Assembly: GCF_022230955.1 (NCBI RefSeq)
Contig: NZ_JAKKFI010000079.1
Span: 1-64,000, forward strand
Reading direction: 5' to 3'
Length of the DNA stretch: 64,000 nt
From: Micromonospora cabrerizensis
GTDB lineage: Bacteria; Actinomycetota; Actinomycetes; Mycobacteriales; Micromonosporaceae
In this document: in pieces, positions 24,487 to 33,836 of the stretch
Layout: each line of letters opens with the position of its first letter
How positions within the stretch are numbered: position 1 is the first letter of the stretch
Notes under the pieces: generated by a model
Told to the model about the DNA's origin: nothing
Seen by the model: only the letters and a program-made list of their open reading frames with translations
The model's database searches: none
Translations under genes and position numbers: made by a program

Positions 24487-24945
24487 ATGGACAGGATCGA
24501 TCCGCACGCCACCCACGCCGGGCCGGACCCGCTGCGCGGTGGCGACCAGGGCACGGTGCCCGGCGGCGCGCCGGCCGGCACTTTCGACCCCTGGCGCTAC
24601 CGGGACCAGGCCGGGGTGGCCGACGCCGACCTGGTCGGCTACAAGGTCGAGGCCAGCGACGGTGGAATCGGCAAGATCGACAGCGCGAGCCACGAGGTGG
24701 GCGGCAGCTACCTGGTCGTGGACACCGGCCCCTGGATCTTCGGTAAGAAGGTGATGCTGCCGGCCGGCACCGTCAACCAGGTCGACCACGACCAGCGCAC
24801 CGTTTCCGTCGACCGGACCCGCGACCAGATCAAGGCCGCCCCGGAGTACGACGAGACCAGCCACAGCGACCCGAGCTACCGGGATCAGCTGGGCGGCTAC
24901 TACGACGAGACGTACGGTGCGCTTCCGCCCGGCACGGCACGCTGA
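24487..24945 (+). CDS. PRC-barrel domain protein
   Basis: 152 residues. A PRC-barrel beta domain spans about 40-110 (DADLVGYKVEASDGGIGKID, SYLVVDTGPWIFGKKVMLPAG, VNQVDHDQRTVSVDRT). The C-terminal tail is rich in Asp, Tyr and Ser (YDETSHSDPSYRDQLGGYYDE). PRC-barrel proteins of this size are common in actinobacteria and linked to stress, but have no fixed function. ATG 24487 has AGGAG nine bases upstream; a GTG at 24478 is less well placed. Divergent from cimA. Confidence 0.85.
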   Translation: MDRIDPHATHAGPDPLRGGDQGTVPGGAPAGTFDPWRYRDQAGVADADLVGYKVEASDGGIGKIDSASHEVGGSYLVVDTGPWIFGKKVMLPAGTVNQVDHDQRTVSVDRTRDQIKAAPEYDETSHSDPSYRDQLGGYYDETYGALPPGTAR

Positions 24946-25001
24946 CGGTTCGGCCCCGACGGCCGGTGGGGCGCGAACCCACCGGCCGTTACCGTGAGGG
25001 C

Positions 25002-25757
25002 GTGGACGCCATCGACGACAGCCGACAGATCCCGCTCCCCGCCACCTTCAACTTCCGCGACGCCGGCGGCTACCTCGGTCACGGCGGTCGACCCGTACGC
25101 CGGGGTCGGCTCTACCGCTCCGACTCGCTGCACCGCCTCACCGAACAGGACCGGGACGCGTTCGTCGCGATCGGCATCCGCACCGTCATCGACCTGCGCC
25201 GCCCCACCGAGGTGGAGCGGGACGGCCGGGTGCCGGCATACCAGGGGCTGACCTACCGGCACATCCACCCGGAACACGACGACTGGGCGGGCGTGCCGCA
25301 CGAGGAGGGCGCCAGCCTGGCCCGATACCTCGCGGACCGGTACGCCGCCCTGGCCCAGACCGGCACCGCCGGGCTGGCCGAGGCCGTCGGGCTGATCGCC
25401 GACTCCGCCAACGCCCCGGTCGTGGTGCACTGCGTCGCCGGCAAGGACCGCACCGGCATCGTCTGCGCGCTGACCCTCGCCGTGCTGGGCGTGGATGACG
25501 CGGACATCACCGCGGACTACGCGCTCAGCAGCGAGGCGTCGGCCCGGTACAGCGCGTGGCTGGCCTCCATCAACCCGGACGGCGTGGACGTCCCGGCCCC
25601 GTTCCTGGCCTCACCCGCCGAGGCGATGCAGATCTTCCTTGACGAGCTGCGCGAGGGGCACGGTTCGGTCGAGGCGTACCTGCGGCACGCCGGGGTGACC
25701 GACGAGCAGCTCGCGGCCCTCCGCGACCACCTGCTCGCCGAGCCCACCGACACGTAG
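25002..25757 (+). CDS. tyrosine/serine-type phosphatase
   Basis: 251 residues, Y_phosphatase3 (PtpB/DSP-like) family. N-terminal NFRDAGGY is the family signature; the P-loop HCVAGKDRTG supplies the CX5R nucleophile Cys and Arg. TVIDLRRPTEVERDG is the conserved segment after the first strand. MptpB of M. tuberculosis in this family also removes phosphate from phosphoinositides. The substrate here is unknown. GTG 25002 places the signature about 25 residues in. It follows the PRC-barrel gene by 56 bp; convergent with ilvE, with a strong hairpin between. Confidence 0.92.
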   Translation: MDAIDDSRQIPLPATFNFRDAGGYLGHGGRPVRRGRLYRSDSLHRLTEQDRDAFVAIGIRTVIDLRRPTEVERDGRVPAYQGLTYRHIHPEHDDWAGVPHEEGASLARYLADRYAALAQTGTAGLAEAVGLIADSANAPVVVHCVAGKDRTGIVCALTLAVLGVDDADITADYALSSEASARYSAWLASINPDGVDVPAPFLASPAEAMQIFLDELREGHGSVEAYLRHAGVTDEQLAALRDHLLAEPTDT

Positions 25758-25785
25758 ACCGCCGAGGTTGCGACGGTCGAGGGCA

Positions 25786-25854
25786 CCGGGAATCGCGGCT
25801 CGGGAATCGCGGTCCCGGGCGTCGCGGCTCCGGGCGTCGCGGCTCCAGACGTCG
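25786..25854. repeat. 14-15-bp imperfect repeats
   Basis: Four units of the CGGGnnTCGCGGCT type in tandem between the phosphatase stop and the terminator hairpin. The two middle-to-last units are identical (CCGGGCGTCGCGGCT). Non-coding. Confidence 0.8.
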
Positions 25855-25863
25855 TGCCGGTCC

Positions 25864-25896
25864 CACTGCGCCGGCCCGTCCCGGGCCGGCGCAGTG
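25864..25896. terminator. bidirectional terminator between phosphatase and ilvE
   Basis: Perfect 15-bp stem CACTGCGCCGGCCCG / CGGGCCGGCGCAGTG with a 3-base loop, between convergent stops; seven bases from the ilvE stop. Confidence 0.8.
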
Positions 25897-25903
25897 CCGG
25901 ATG

Positions 25904-27001
25904 TCAGAGGACCCGCTGCACCCAGCCGTGCGGGTCGGCGGCCTGGCCACGCTGGATGTCGACCAGCTGCTGACGCAGGGCCATGGTGACCCGGCCGGGC
26001 TCGCCGCCACCGATCAGGAACTCGCCGTCCGGGAAGCGGACCCCACCGATCGGGGTGACCACCGCGGCGGTGCCGCAGGCGAACACCTCCCGGAGGCGAC
26101 CGCTGGCGGCATCGGCCTGCCAGTCGGCGAAGCTGACCGGCCGCTCCTCGACCTGGTGCCCGGCCTCGCCGGCCAGCGTGAGGATGGCGTCGCGGGTGAT
26201 GCCCGGCAGGATCGTGCCGGTCAACGGTGGGGTGATCACCGTGCCGTCGTCGTAGACGAAGAAGACGTTCATGCCGCCCAGCTCGTCGACGAACCGGCGC
26301 TCCACCGCGTCGAGGAAGACGACCTGGTCGCAGCCGGCCTCGATGGCCTCCGCCTGGGCGGCCAGCGACGCGGCGTAGTTGCCGCCGCACTTGGCCGCGC
26401 CGGTGCCACCGGGCGCCGCCCGGGTGTAGTCCGGGGAGACCCAGACGGTGACCGGCTTGACCCCGCCGGTGAAGTACGCGCCGACCGGTGAGGCGATCAC
26501 CATGTAGAGGTACTCGTTGGCCGGGCGGACACCGAGGAAGACCTCACTGGCGAACATGAACGGCCGCAGGTAGAGACTGCCGTGCTCGTCGGTGGGGATC
26601 CACTCCCGGTCGATCTCGATGAGCTTGTGCAGCGAGTCGACAAACACCTCGGGCGGCAGCACCGGCATCGCCATCCGCTGCGCCGACGTGGCGAAACGGG
26701 CGGCGTTGGCGTCCGGCCGGAACATCGTCACGCCACCGTCGGCCGTCGGGTACGCCTTCAGCCCCTCGAAGATCTCCTGCGCGTAGTGCAGGACCGCACT
26801 GGCCGGGTCCATCGGGATCGGGGCGCGTGCCTCGACCCGGGCGTCGTACCAGCCCTTGCCATCGGCGTAACGGACCGTGACCATGTGGTCGGTGAAGACG
26901 CGGCCGAAACCGGGGTTGGCCAGCAGGGCGGCCCGGTCGGCGGCGGATACCGGTGCGGTATTCGGACGGATCTCGAAGTCGAGCTTGTCACCACCGCTCA
27001 T
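25904..27001 (-). CDS. ilvE: branched-chain amino acid aminotransferase
   Basis: 365 residues, class IV PLP aminotransferase. PLP lysine in AAKCGGNYAASL; other motifs HYAQEIFEGLKAY, YLRPFMFASE and ACGTAAVVTPIG. Transfers the amino group between glutamate and the oxo-acids of Ile, Leu and Val. ATG 27001 has GGGAGG upstream; the first residues MSGGDKLDFEIRP match family starts. Downstream of leuB but separated by a terminator at 27116, so it probably has its own promoter. A GGTAAGTTTC word 61 bp upstream also occurs in the leuC/ndgR region. Confidence 0.96.
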   Translation of the reverse strand: MSGGDKLDFEIRPNTAPVSAADRAALLANPGFGRVFTDHMVTVRYADGKGWYDARVEARAPIPMDPASAVLHYAQEIFEGLKAYPTADGGVTMFRPDANAARFATSAQRMAMPVLPPEVFVDSLHKLIEIDREWIPTDEHGSLYLRPFMFASEVFLGVRPANEYLYMVIASPVGAYFTGGVKPVTVWVSPDYTRAAPGGTGAAKCGGNYAASLAAQAEAIEAGCDQVVFLDAVERRFVDELGGMNVFFVYDDGTVITPPLTGTILPGITRDAILTLAGEAGHQVEERPVSFADWQADAASGRLREVFACGTAAVVTPIGGVRFPDGEFLIGGGEPGRVTMALRQQLVDIQRGQAADPHGWVQRVL

Positions 27002-27115
27002 CGCGCTGACCTCCCTGCGGGACAACGGCGTGCGGAATCGCACACCGACTTGGCTGTGCCAGAAACTTACCCCGAACGGTCGTTCAGCGGGTAGCGCCGG
27101 TCGGGCGAGACAGGG

Positions 27116-27142
27116 CGGCCCGGCCGAGCCGAGGCCGGGCCG
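27116..27142 (-). terminator. leuB terminator
   Basis: 10-bp stem CGGCCCGGCC / GGCCGGGCCG with a 7-base loop, 22 bp after the leuB stop and upstream of ilvE. Confidence 0.65.
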
Positions 27143-27164
27143 GTCGCTGGTGGGGCCGGGGCGG

Positions 27165-28196
27165 TCAGGCTACGGCGTGGGCGGCGAGCCGGTCGCCGAC
27201 CTCTTCGGTACGCAGCGTCACGCCCGGAGTACGGCTGGCCAGCTCGACGGCGACCGACGCGTTGACTCTCGCTGCGGCCTCGGCGTGCCCGAGCTGCTCC
27301 AGCAGCAACGCGGCGGAGAGCACCGCGGCGACCGGGTCGGCGATGCCCTGCCCGGCGATGTCCGGCGCCGAGCCGTGTACCGGCTCGAACATCGAGGGGT
27401 ACGCCCCCTCGGGGTTGATGCAGCCACTGGCGGCCAACCCGATCCCACCGGTGACGGCGGCGGCGATGTCGGTGAGGATGTCGCCGAAGAGGTTGTCGGT
27501 GACCACCACGTCGTAGCGCTGGGGCTGGGTGACCAGGAACATGGCCGCCGCGTCGACGTGCTGGTATTCGGTGGCGATGTCCGGGTGCTCGGCGGCGACC
27601 ACGTCGAAGGTGCGCGACCACAGCGACCCGGCGTGGGTGAGCACGTTGGTCTTGTGCACCAGGGTGACCTTGCGCCGCTCCCGGCGGCCGGCGCGGGCGA
27701 ACGCGTCGCGGATCACCCGCTCCACGCCGTGCCGGGTGTTCAGGCTCTCCTCGGTGGCGACCTCGGCGGGGGTGTCCCGGTGCAACGAACCACCGGCCCC
27801 GGCGTAGAGACCCTCGGTGCCCTCACGCACCACCACCAGGTCGACCTCGCCCGGCTTGACGTTGCCGAGCGGGCCGGCGACCCCGGGCCAGAGCCGGGAC
27901 GGGCGCAGGTTGACGTACTGGTCGAAGGCGAACCGGAGCTTGAGCAGCAGCCCTCGCTCGAGCACACCCGGCGGAACCGTCGGGTCACCGACCGCGCCGA
28001 GCAGGATCGCGTCGTGCCCGGCCAGCTCGGTCAGCACCGAGTCGGGCAGGACCTCTCCGGTACGGTGCCAGCGGGCGGCGCCGAGGTCGTACTCGGTGGC
28101 CTGCACGTCGGGCAGCACCGCGTCGAGGACCTTGCGGGCCTGCGCGACCACCTCGGGCCCGATGCCGTCCCCGGCCACCACCGCGATCCGCGCCAC
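27165..28196 (-). CDS. leuB: 3-isopropylmalate dehydrogenase
   Basis: 343 residues, isocitrate/isopropylmalate dehydrogenase family. AVVAGDGIGPEVV opens the fold; LLLKLRFAFDQYVNLRPSR contains the substrate arginines; VTDNLFGDILTD and EPVHGSAPDIAGQGIADP carry metal and NAD ligands. Oxidatively decarboxylates 3-isopropylmalate in leucine synthesis. GTG 28196 has AGGAG seven bases upstream and directly begins the fold. Mycobacterial LeuB lies in the same order next to serA and ilv genes. Confidence 0.96.
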   Translation of the reverse strand: MARIAVVAGDGIGPEVVAQARKVLDAVLPDVQATEYDLGAARWHRTGEVLPDSVLTELAGHDAILLGAVGDPTVPPGVLERGLLLKLRFAFDQYVNLRPSRLWPGVAGPLGNVKPGEVDLVVVREGTEGLYAGAGGSLHRDTPAEVATEESLNTRHGVERVIRDAFARAGRRERRKVTLVHKTNVLTHAGSLWSRTFDVVAAEHPDIATEYQHVDAAAMFLVTQPQRYDVVVTDNLFGDILTDIAAAVTGGIGLAASGCINPEGAYPSMFEPVHGSAPDIAGQGIADPVAAVLSAALLLEQLGHAEAAARVNASVAVELASRTPGVTLRTEEVGDRLAAHAVA

Positions 28197-28425
28197 GACC
28201 GCACTCCTCTGCTCAACGGTTCTCCTCCGGGCAACGGTACGTCGCTGTCCCGCCTCCCGGTACGCGCCTTCCATTATCTGGGACGCTGGGATGCACAGCA
28301 CCCTCTCAGCTGAGACTCATGGGGCGGTCATGTCCGCTGCATACCGTGGTGGTCAGCGGGTCACGGGGGCCTGCCGACCATCGGGGTCGCGACGACGCGA
28401 CGCCAAGCGCGAGGGGGCAGATGCG
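28197..28425. other. divergent leuB/apbE promoter region
   Basis: 229 bp, no gene. A tiny minus-strand ORF (28306-28320, MSLS) exists but has no following attenuator hairpin and only one Leu codon, so I do not call a leader peptide. The region should hold both promoters. Confidence 0.4.
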
Positions 28426-29268
28426 ATGCGCATCGACGAGCAGCCGAGGACCCGCTGGCCGGACCCGTCCGCGTTCCGCAACCGCCGACCGGACCTCCGA
28501 CTCGGCAGCCGCCGACACCGCATCGACCCGGCCGCCGCCACCGACGACCGGATCGCGGTGCAGCACACCGTTCGTACTGCGACCGCCGAATACACCCTCC
28601 TGCTCAACGCCCCCGCGTGGCTCGGCCGCCGGGGCGTCGGCGAGGCACTGCGGGACAGCGTGGCGGAGCTGCGCGCCATCGATCTCACCTACGGTCCCAA
28701 CCGGCCGGAGAGCCTGGTCTCGCGCCTACGTCGGGGCGAGATCAGCCCCGACTCGTACCCGCCACTGGCCGACCTGGTGGACCGCTGCGCGGCCATGCGC
28801 GCCGCCACCGACGGGTGGTTCGACGCCTGGGCGGTGCCCGGCGGCTTCGACCCGGGCGGTCTGCTCGGCGGCTGGGCTGTCGAACGCGCCGCCGAGCGAC
28901 TTCGCGCCGCCGGCATCCACGACTACGCCGTGCTCACCGGCGCCGACCTCGTCGTGCGCGGTCACGCGCCGCACGGCGGGCCCTGGCGGGTGGCGGTGCA
29001 CCACCCCACCGCACCCGAGCGCGCCCCGCTGGTGTTGGAGATGACCGCCGGAGCGGTCGGCACCTCCGGGGTGTCCGGACGGCAGGGGCACGTGGTGGAC
29101 CCGCACACCGGTGAACCGACCGACCAGCTCGTCGCCGCCACCGTCGTGGGCCCCGACCTCACCGTCGCCGACGCCTACGCCACCGCGCTCTACGCGGCCG
29201 GCCCCACCGGCCTGTCGTGGTTCCGTGGCAACTCCGACTATCGCGCGCTCTTCGCACACCGACGCTGA
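28426..29268 (+). CDS. ApbE-family FAD:protein FMN transferase-like protein
   Basis: 280 residues. ApbE signatures: FDPGGLLGGWAVERAAERL (FAD-binding GGxxKGxxxD region, here with Leu in place of the usual Lys), SYPPLADLVDRCAAM, and TSGVSGRQGHVVDPHTGEP, TVADAYATALYA. ApbE proteins attach FMN to Ser/Thr of redox proteins such as NqrC or FMN-binding-domain proteins; no such partner is in the window. No signal peptide is seen. ATG 28426 has GAGGGGG upstream. An 18-bp repeat covers the last codons and stop. Confidence 0.83.
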   Translation: MRIDEQPRTRWPDPSAFRNRRPDLRLGSRRHRIDPAAATDDRIAVQHTVRTATAEYTLLLNAPAWLGRRGVGEALRDSVAELRAIDLTYGPNRPESLVSRLRRGEISPDSYPPLADLVDRCAAMRAATDGWFDAWAVPGGFDPGGLLGGWAVERAAERLRAAGIHDYAVLTGADLVVRGHAPHGGPWRVAVHHPTAPERAPLVLEMTAGAVGTSGVSGRQGHVVDPHTGEPTDQLVAATVVGPDLTVADAYATALYAAGPTGLSWFRGNSDYRALFAHRR

Positions 29269-29306
29269 GTCGCACACGGAAGCTGATCCGCACACCGACG
29301 CTGAGG
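29253..29306. repeat. three 18-bp repeats across the apbE-like stop
   Basis: Units starting at 29253, 29271 and 29289 share CGCACACCGACGCTGA (second copy differs at two bases). The first includes the gene's TGA stop, so a mutation of that stop would add repeated peptide units before the next TGA. Confidence 0.9.
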
Positions 29307-29718
29307 AACGTCGTCACGGCGAGCCCGTCTCCCCGCGGCGCTCGGGCCCGATGCGCACCTCGGCCGGTGATCTGCCGGCGAACCCCCGCCGGCCCCGGTG
29401 ATCGACGGCCGGTCGGGCCGATGCGATCGGCCCCCACGGTCTCGGCAACGACCGTGGGGGCCGGTCAGCGACGAGTGCGCGTGGCTCGCACAATCGAGGG
29501 GTGCGGACCGGTCGGGCCGGACGTCGACCGCGCCACCCGAAGACGGGCCGGCGCCTCGAACTCGGCCAGTGACCGCAGCACGTACGCTAGCGAATCGACG
29601 CAACTCGACGCAAGAGTCTCCACAGCGGACCGTCGTGACCGGAGCTGCGGTATCCGGTGGTTGGCCGGGCGGCGAGGCAGTTTCGACACGGTGAACGACG
29701 GATGGCACGCTGTCCGCC
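29307..29718. other. long non-coding gap
   Basis: About 410 bp with no convincing gene besides the hairpin at 29429. A minus-strand ORF (29465-29689, 74 codons) is Arg-rich and resembles no family, so it is left out. The right end should contain the promoter of the small gene at 29719. Confidence 0.6.
29429..29462 (+). terminator. apbE-like gene terminator
   Basis: 12-bp perfect stem GGCCCCCACGGT / ACCGTGGGGGCC with a 10-base loop, 160 bp downstream of the apbE-like stop. Confidence 0.7.
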
Positions 29719-30075
29719 GTGAGTTTCGATCTGAGCGTGTGGGCCCTGGAGGACGGGGCGACGCCCGAGGACGTACGGACAGCGGTCGACGGTTGCCGAC
29801 GGGGGCGACACGTGGACCGGTACCCGGACCCGAGGGTGGTCAGCTTCTACCGGGCCATCACCGCCTCCTATCCGGACCGCCACCCCGGCCCGAACAGCCC
29901 GTGGGCGGTGGCGCCGCTGCACGCCGCCCACGATCACGTCGAGCTGAACCTGCACCCGACCTGCGCGGACCAGGTGCTGCTGGACATCGAACGGCTGGCC
30001 GGCGAGCACGGGCTGATGCTCTTCGACCCGCAGGACGGCTCGGTCTACCCGCCCCCGGCCCGGCTTCACGGCTGA
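29719..30075 (+). CDS. small hypothetical protein
   Basis: 118 residues with regular actinobacterial codon use. The pattern of an opening SFDLSVWALEDGATPEDV, a central SPWAV segment, and the end LAGEHGLMLFDPQDGSVYPP resembles small proteins seen as immunity-like or DUF orphans (the HGLxxxDPQ element). No catalytic motif. GTG 29719 gives the N terminus MSFDLSVWA, typical of that group. Convergent with serA, no neighbour of related function. Confidence 0.65.
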   Translation: MSFDLSVWALEDGATPEDVRTAVDGCRRGRHVDRYPDPRVVSFYRAITASYPDRHPGPNSPWAVAPLHAAHDHVELNLHPTCADQVLLDIERLAGEHGLMLFDPQDGSVYPPPARLHG

Positions 30076-30150
30076 CCTGACCGGCGGCACGGCCAGGAAA
30101 TGACGAGGGGCCCGGCGAATCGCCAGGCCCCCCACAGTGTTCGTCGTCTA

Positions 30151-31749
30151 CTACTCGTCGCGCAGGTCGGCGGCGCTGGCCGACGTGGCGCCGATCGAGT
30201 CGGCGGCAGAGGTCAGCAGGTCCGCCCCGAGCGCCTGGTCGACGGTGAGCGTCATCAGCGTCTCACCGCCCGCCTCACGCCGGGCCACCTGCATGGCGGC
30301 GATGTTGATGCCCGACTCGCCGAGCAGGGTGCCGACGGTGCCGACGACGCCGGGCCGGTCGGCGTAGCGCAGAAAGAGCAGGATGCCCTCCGCGCCGATC
30401 TCCACGTCGAAGCCGTCCACCTCGGTCAGCTTGAGGACGTCGCGGGCACCGGAGTGGGTGACCGTGCCGGAGACGCTGACCGTACGACCATCCGGCAGCG
30501 CGCCACGCACCGTCACCAACGTGGGCTGCTCGGCCGTCTCGGCCAGGGTCGCCAGGGTGACCTCGACGCCACGCTCGGCCGCCAGGTGCGGGGCGTTGAC
30601 GTAGGTGACCTGCTCCTCGACCACCGAGCTGAACAGGCCCTTGGTGGCGGCGAGCTTGAGCACCGACACGTCGTGGCTGACGATCTCGCCACGCACCTCG
30701 ACCGTGACGCTGGCGGCAACCCCACCGGCGACAGCGGTGAACGCCCGACCCAGCTTCTCGGCCAGCGGCAGCAGCGGCCGGACGTCCTCGGCGACCACGC
30801 CACCGGCCTGCACGTTGACCGCGTCCGGGACGAACTCGCCCTGCAACGCCAGCTTGACGCTCTTGGCCACGGCGAGACCCGCCTTGTCCTGCGCCTCGTG
30901 GGTGGAGGCGCCCAGGTGCGGGGTGGCCACCACGTTGTCGAAGGCGAACAGCGGCGACGAGGTGCACGGCTCCTTGCTGTACACGTCGACACCGGCGCCG
31001 GCGACCCGACCCTCGGCGATGGCGTTCGCGAGCGCCTGCTCGTCGACCAGCCCACCACGGGCGGCGTTGACGATGCGAACGCCGGGCTTGACGATCGCCA
31101 GCTCCTTCTCACCGATCAGACCCACCGTCTCCGGCGTCTTCGGCAGGTGGATGGAGATGAAGTCGCTCTCCCGCAGCAGCTCCTCCAGGCCGACCAGACG
31201 TACGCCGAGCTGCGCCGCGCGGGCCGGCTGGATGTACGGGTCGTACGCGATCAGCCGGGTGCCGAACGCGGCGATGCGCTGCGCGAAGAGCACCCCGATG
31301 CGACCGAGCCCGACGACGCCGACGGTCTTGCCCTGCACCTCGACGCCGGTGTACTTCGACCGCTTCCACTCCCCCGCCTTGAGCGCGGAGCTGGCGCTCG
31401 CGGTGTTGCGGGCGACGGCCAGCAGCAGCGCGACGGCCTGCTCGGCGGCGGAGACGATGTTGGAGGTGGGCGCGTTGACGACCATGACGCCCCGCGCGGT
31501 GGCGGCCGGCACCTCGACGTTGTCCAGTCCGATGCCCGCCCGGGCGACCACCTTCAGTCGCGGCGCGGCGGCAATCGCCTCGGCGTCGATCTGGGTCGCG
31601 CTGCGCACGATGACGGCGTTGGCCTCGGAGAGCGCCGAGAGCAGGGCCGGACGGTCGGTGCCGTCGACGTGACGGACGTCGAAGTCGTGGGCGAGCACCT
31701 CGATGGCGGCGGGGGCGAGTTCTTCGGCGATCAGTACGACAGGATTCAT
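30151..31749 (-). CDS. serA: D-3-phosphoglycerate dehydrogenase
   Basis: 532 residues, long SerA type: NAD-binding domain with GVVGLGRIGVLFAQR; catalytic Arg in NAARGGLVDE and His in TPHLGASTHEAQ; an intervening ASB domain (about 310-445); C-terminal ACT domain (LLFLRYADRPGVVGTVGTLLGESGINIAAMQ), the serine-feedback site in mycobacterial SerA. Catalyses the first step of serine synthesis. ATG 31749 has GAGG upstream. It lies downstream of ilvC with a 383-bp gap, so is probably transcribed separately. Order leuB-serA-ilvC matches Mycobacterium. Confidence 0.97.
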   Translation of the reverse strand: MNPVVLIAEELAPAAIEVLAHDFDVRHVDGTDRPALLSALSEANAVIVRSATQIDAEAIAAAPRLKVVARAGIGLDNVEVPAATARGVMVVNAPTSNIVSAAEQAVALLLAVARNTASASSALKAGEWKRSKYTGVEVQGKTVGVVGLGRIGVLFAQRIAAFGTRLIAYDPYIQPARAAQLGVRLVGLEELLRESDFISIHLPKTPETVGLIGEKELAIVKPGVRIVNAARGGLVDEQALANAIAEGRVAGAGVDVYSKEPCTSSPLFAFDNVVATPHLGASTHEAQDKAGLAVAKSVKLALQGEFVPDAVNVQAGGVVAEDVRPLLPLAEKLGRAFTAVAGGVAASVTVEVRGEIVSHDVSVLKLAATKGLFSSVVEEQVTYVNAPHLAAERGVEVTLATLAETAEQPTLVTVRGALPDGRTVSVSGTVTHSGARDVLKLTEVDGFDVEIGAEGILLFLRYADRPGVVGTVGTLLGESGINIAAMQVARREAGGETLMTLTVDQALGADLLTSAADSIGATSASAADLRDE

Positions 31750-32132
31750 CGGTCCTCGTAGAGGTCGTGTTTGCGATCGGCCCGGGCGGCGGGGCGCCGC
31801 ACTGCACCCTGCGCTGATCCGTGCCGTGGCCGTCAGGTGCCGGCTGCTGCACCTACAGGCGATCGTAGGGGCCTTGCTGCCCGGCATGTTCCGGTCTTCG
31901 GGGTGAGGGCCCTCACACGCCCGGTCGGGTGCTGGACATCGACCGTTCACCGGGCCGAAACGGTCCCGGCGACAAGGCGTCCCACCCGCACCGGCGCACC
32001 GCGTTCGATGGCGCGCCCGCCCGTTGGCGGGCGAAGCGCGTGCCGGGGCGGGGCGGGGTGGCACATGGTCCGACGGCCCTGGGCGACGCTGGGGAGAGCG
32101 CCGACCCGGGGCCGTCGGTGGAGCAGGACGCG
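31750..32132. other. serA-ilvC intergenic region
   Basis: 383 bp, no gene. Contains the serA upstream region, a strong GC hairpin near 32015-32040 (CGCGCCCGCCCG...CGGGCG), and the putative ilvC terminator at 32070. I see no leader ORF or riboswitch-like structure here. Confidence 0.5.
32070..32118 (-). terminator. possible ilvBNC terminator
   Basis: 10-bp arms CCGACGGCCC / GGGCCGTCGG around a 29-base GC-rich centre, 15 bp after the ilvC stop. The long loop makes it a weaker call. Confidence 0.4.
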
Positions 32133-33146
<1,014 letters not shown>

Positions 33147-33239
33147 GAGAAAACTTCCCTTTCGTACGACGGCCGGGGCGGCCCGTCGTGGTCTGTGTGG
33201 ATGGGTTCGGGGCAGCCCGCCAGGGCCGACCGGTGGCGG

Positions 33240-33755
33240 TCAGGCGGCCCGCAGCGCGGGACCGGCGGTGATCGAACGCGAGCCGCGCCCGATCGCCACC
33301 AGCCCGGACTGGACCATCTCCTTGATGCCGAAGGCTTCGAGGTCGCGCAGCAGCGCGTCGAGCTTGTCGGGGGTGCCGGTGGCCTCGATGGTCAGCGTGT
33401 CCGGTGCGACGTCGACGACCCGGGCGCGGAACAGGTTGACGGTCTCCAGCACCTGGGACCTCGCGGACCTGTCGGCGCGGACCTTCACCAGCAGCAGCTC
33501 ACGGGCAACCGAGACCTGGGGATCCAGCTCGACGATCTTCAGCACGTTGACCAGCTTGTTCAGCTGCTTGGTGACCTGCTCCAGCGGGGACGACTCCGCG
33601 TTGACCACGATGGTGATCCGGGAGACGTCCGGGTTCTCGGTCTCACCCACGGCGAGGCTGTCGATGTTGAACCCGCGCCGGGAGAACAGGCCGGAGACCC
33701 GGGCGAGCACGCCGGGCTTGTTCTCCACGAGCACGGACAGGGTGTGCATCGTCAT
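33240..33755 (-). CDS. ilvN: acetolactate synthase small subunit
   Basis: 171 residues. N-terminal ACT domain (MHTLSVLVENKPGVLARVSGLFSRRGFNIDSLAVGETE), the valine-binding site in this family, then the C-terminal dimer domain. Activates IlvB and gives valine feedback. ATG 33755 (MTMHTL) is the family start. The gene lies 81 bp downstream of ilvB and upstream of ilvC, same strand. Confidence 0.96.
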   Translation of the reverse strand: MTMHTLSVLVENKPGVLARVSGLFSRRGFNIDSLAVGETENPDVSRITIVVNAESSPLEQVTKQLNKLVNVLKIVELDPQVSVARELLLVKVRADRSARSQVLETVNLFRARVVDVAPDTLTIEATGTPDKLDALLRDLEAFGIKEMVQSGLVAIGRGSRSITAGPALRAA

Positions 33756-33836
33756 GCCACGGCCTCGCTTCGCTCGGTCGCGCCACGACCGTGGGCAGGG
33801 CTGAGCCTGCTGATTCGTTCGCTGTGCTCACTCATG

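Noticed and set aside
28306..28320. MSLS mini-ORF upstream of leuB as leader peptide
   Set aside because: Only one Leu codon, no hairpin and T-run between it and leuB.
29465..29689. Minus-strand 74-codon ORF in the 410-bp gap
   Set aside because: Arg-rich, Ser-rich, no ribosome site worth the name, no recognisable domain; likely chance frame.
30100..31761. Plus-strand 553-codon frame opposite serA
   Set aside because: Shadow of serA, whose Rossmann, ASB and ACT domains are intact on the minus strand.
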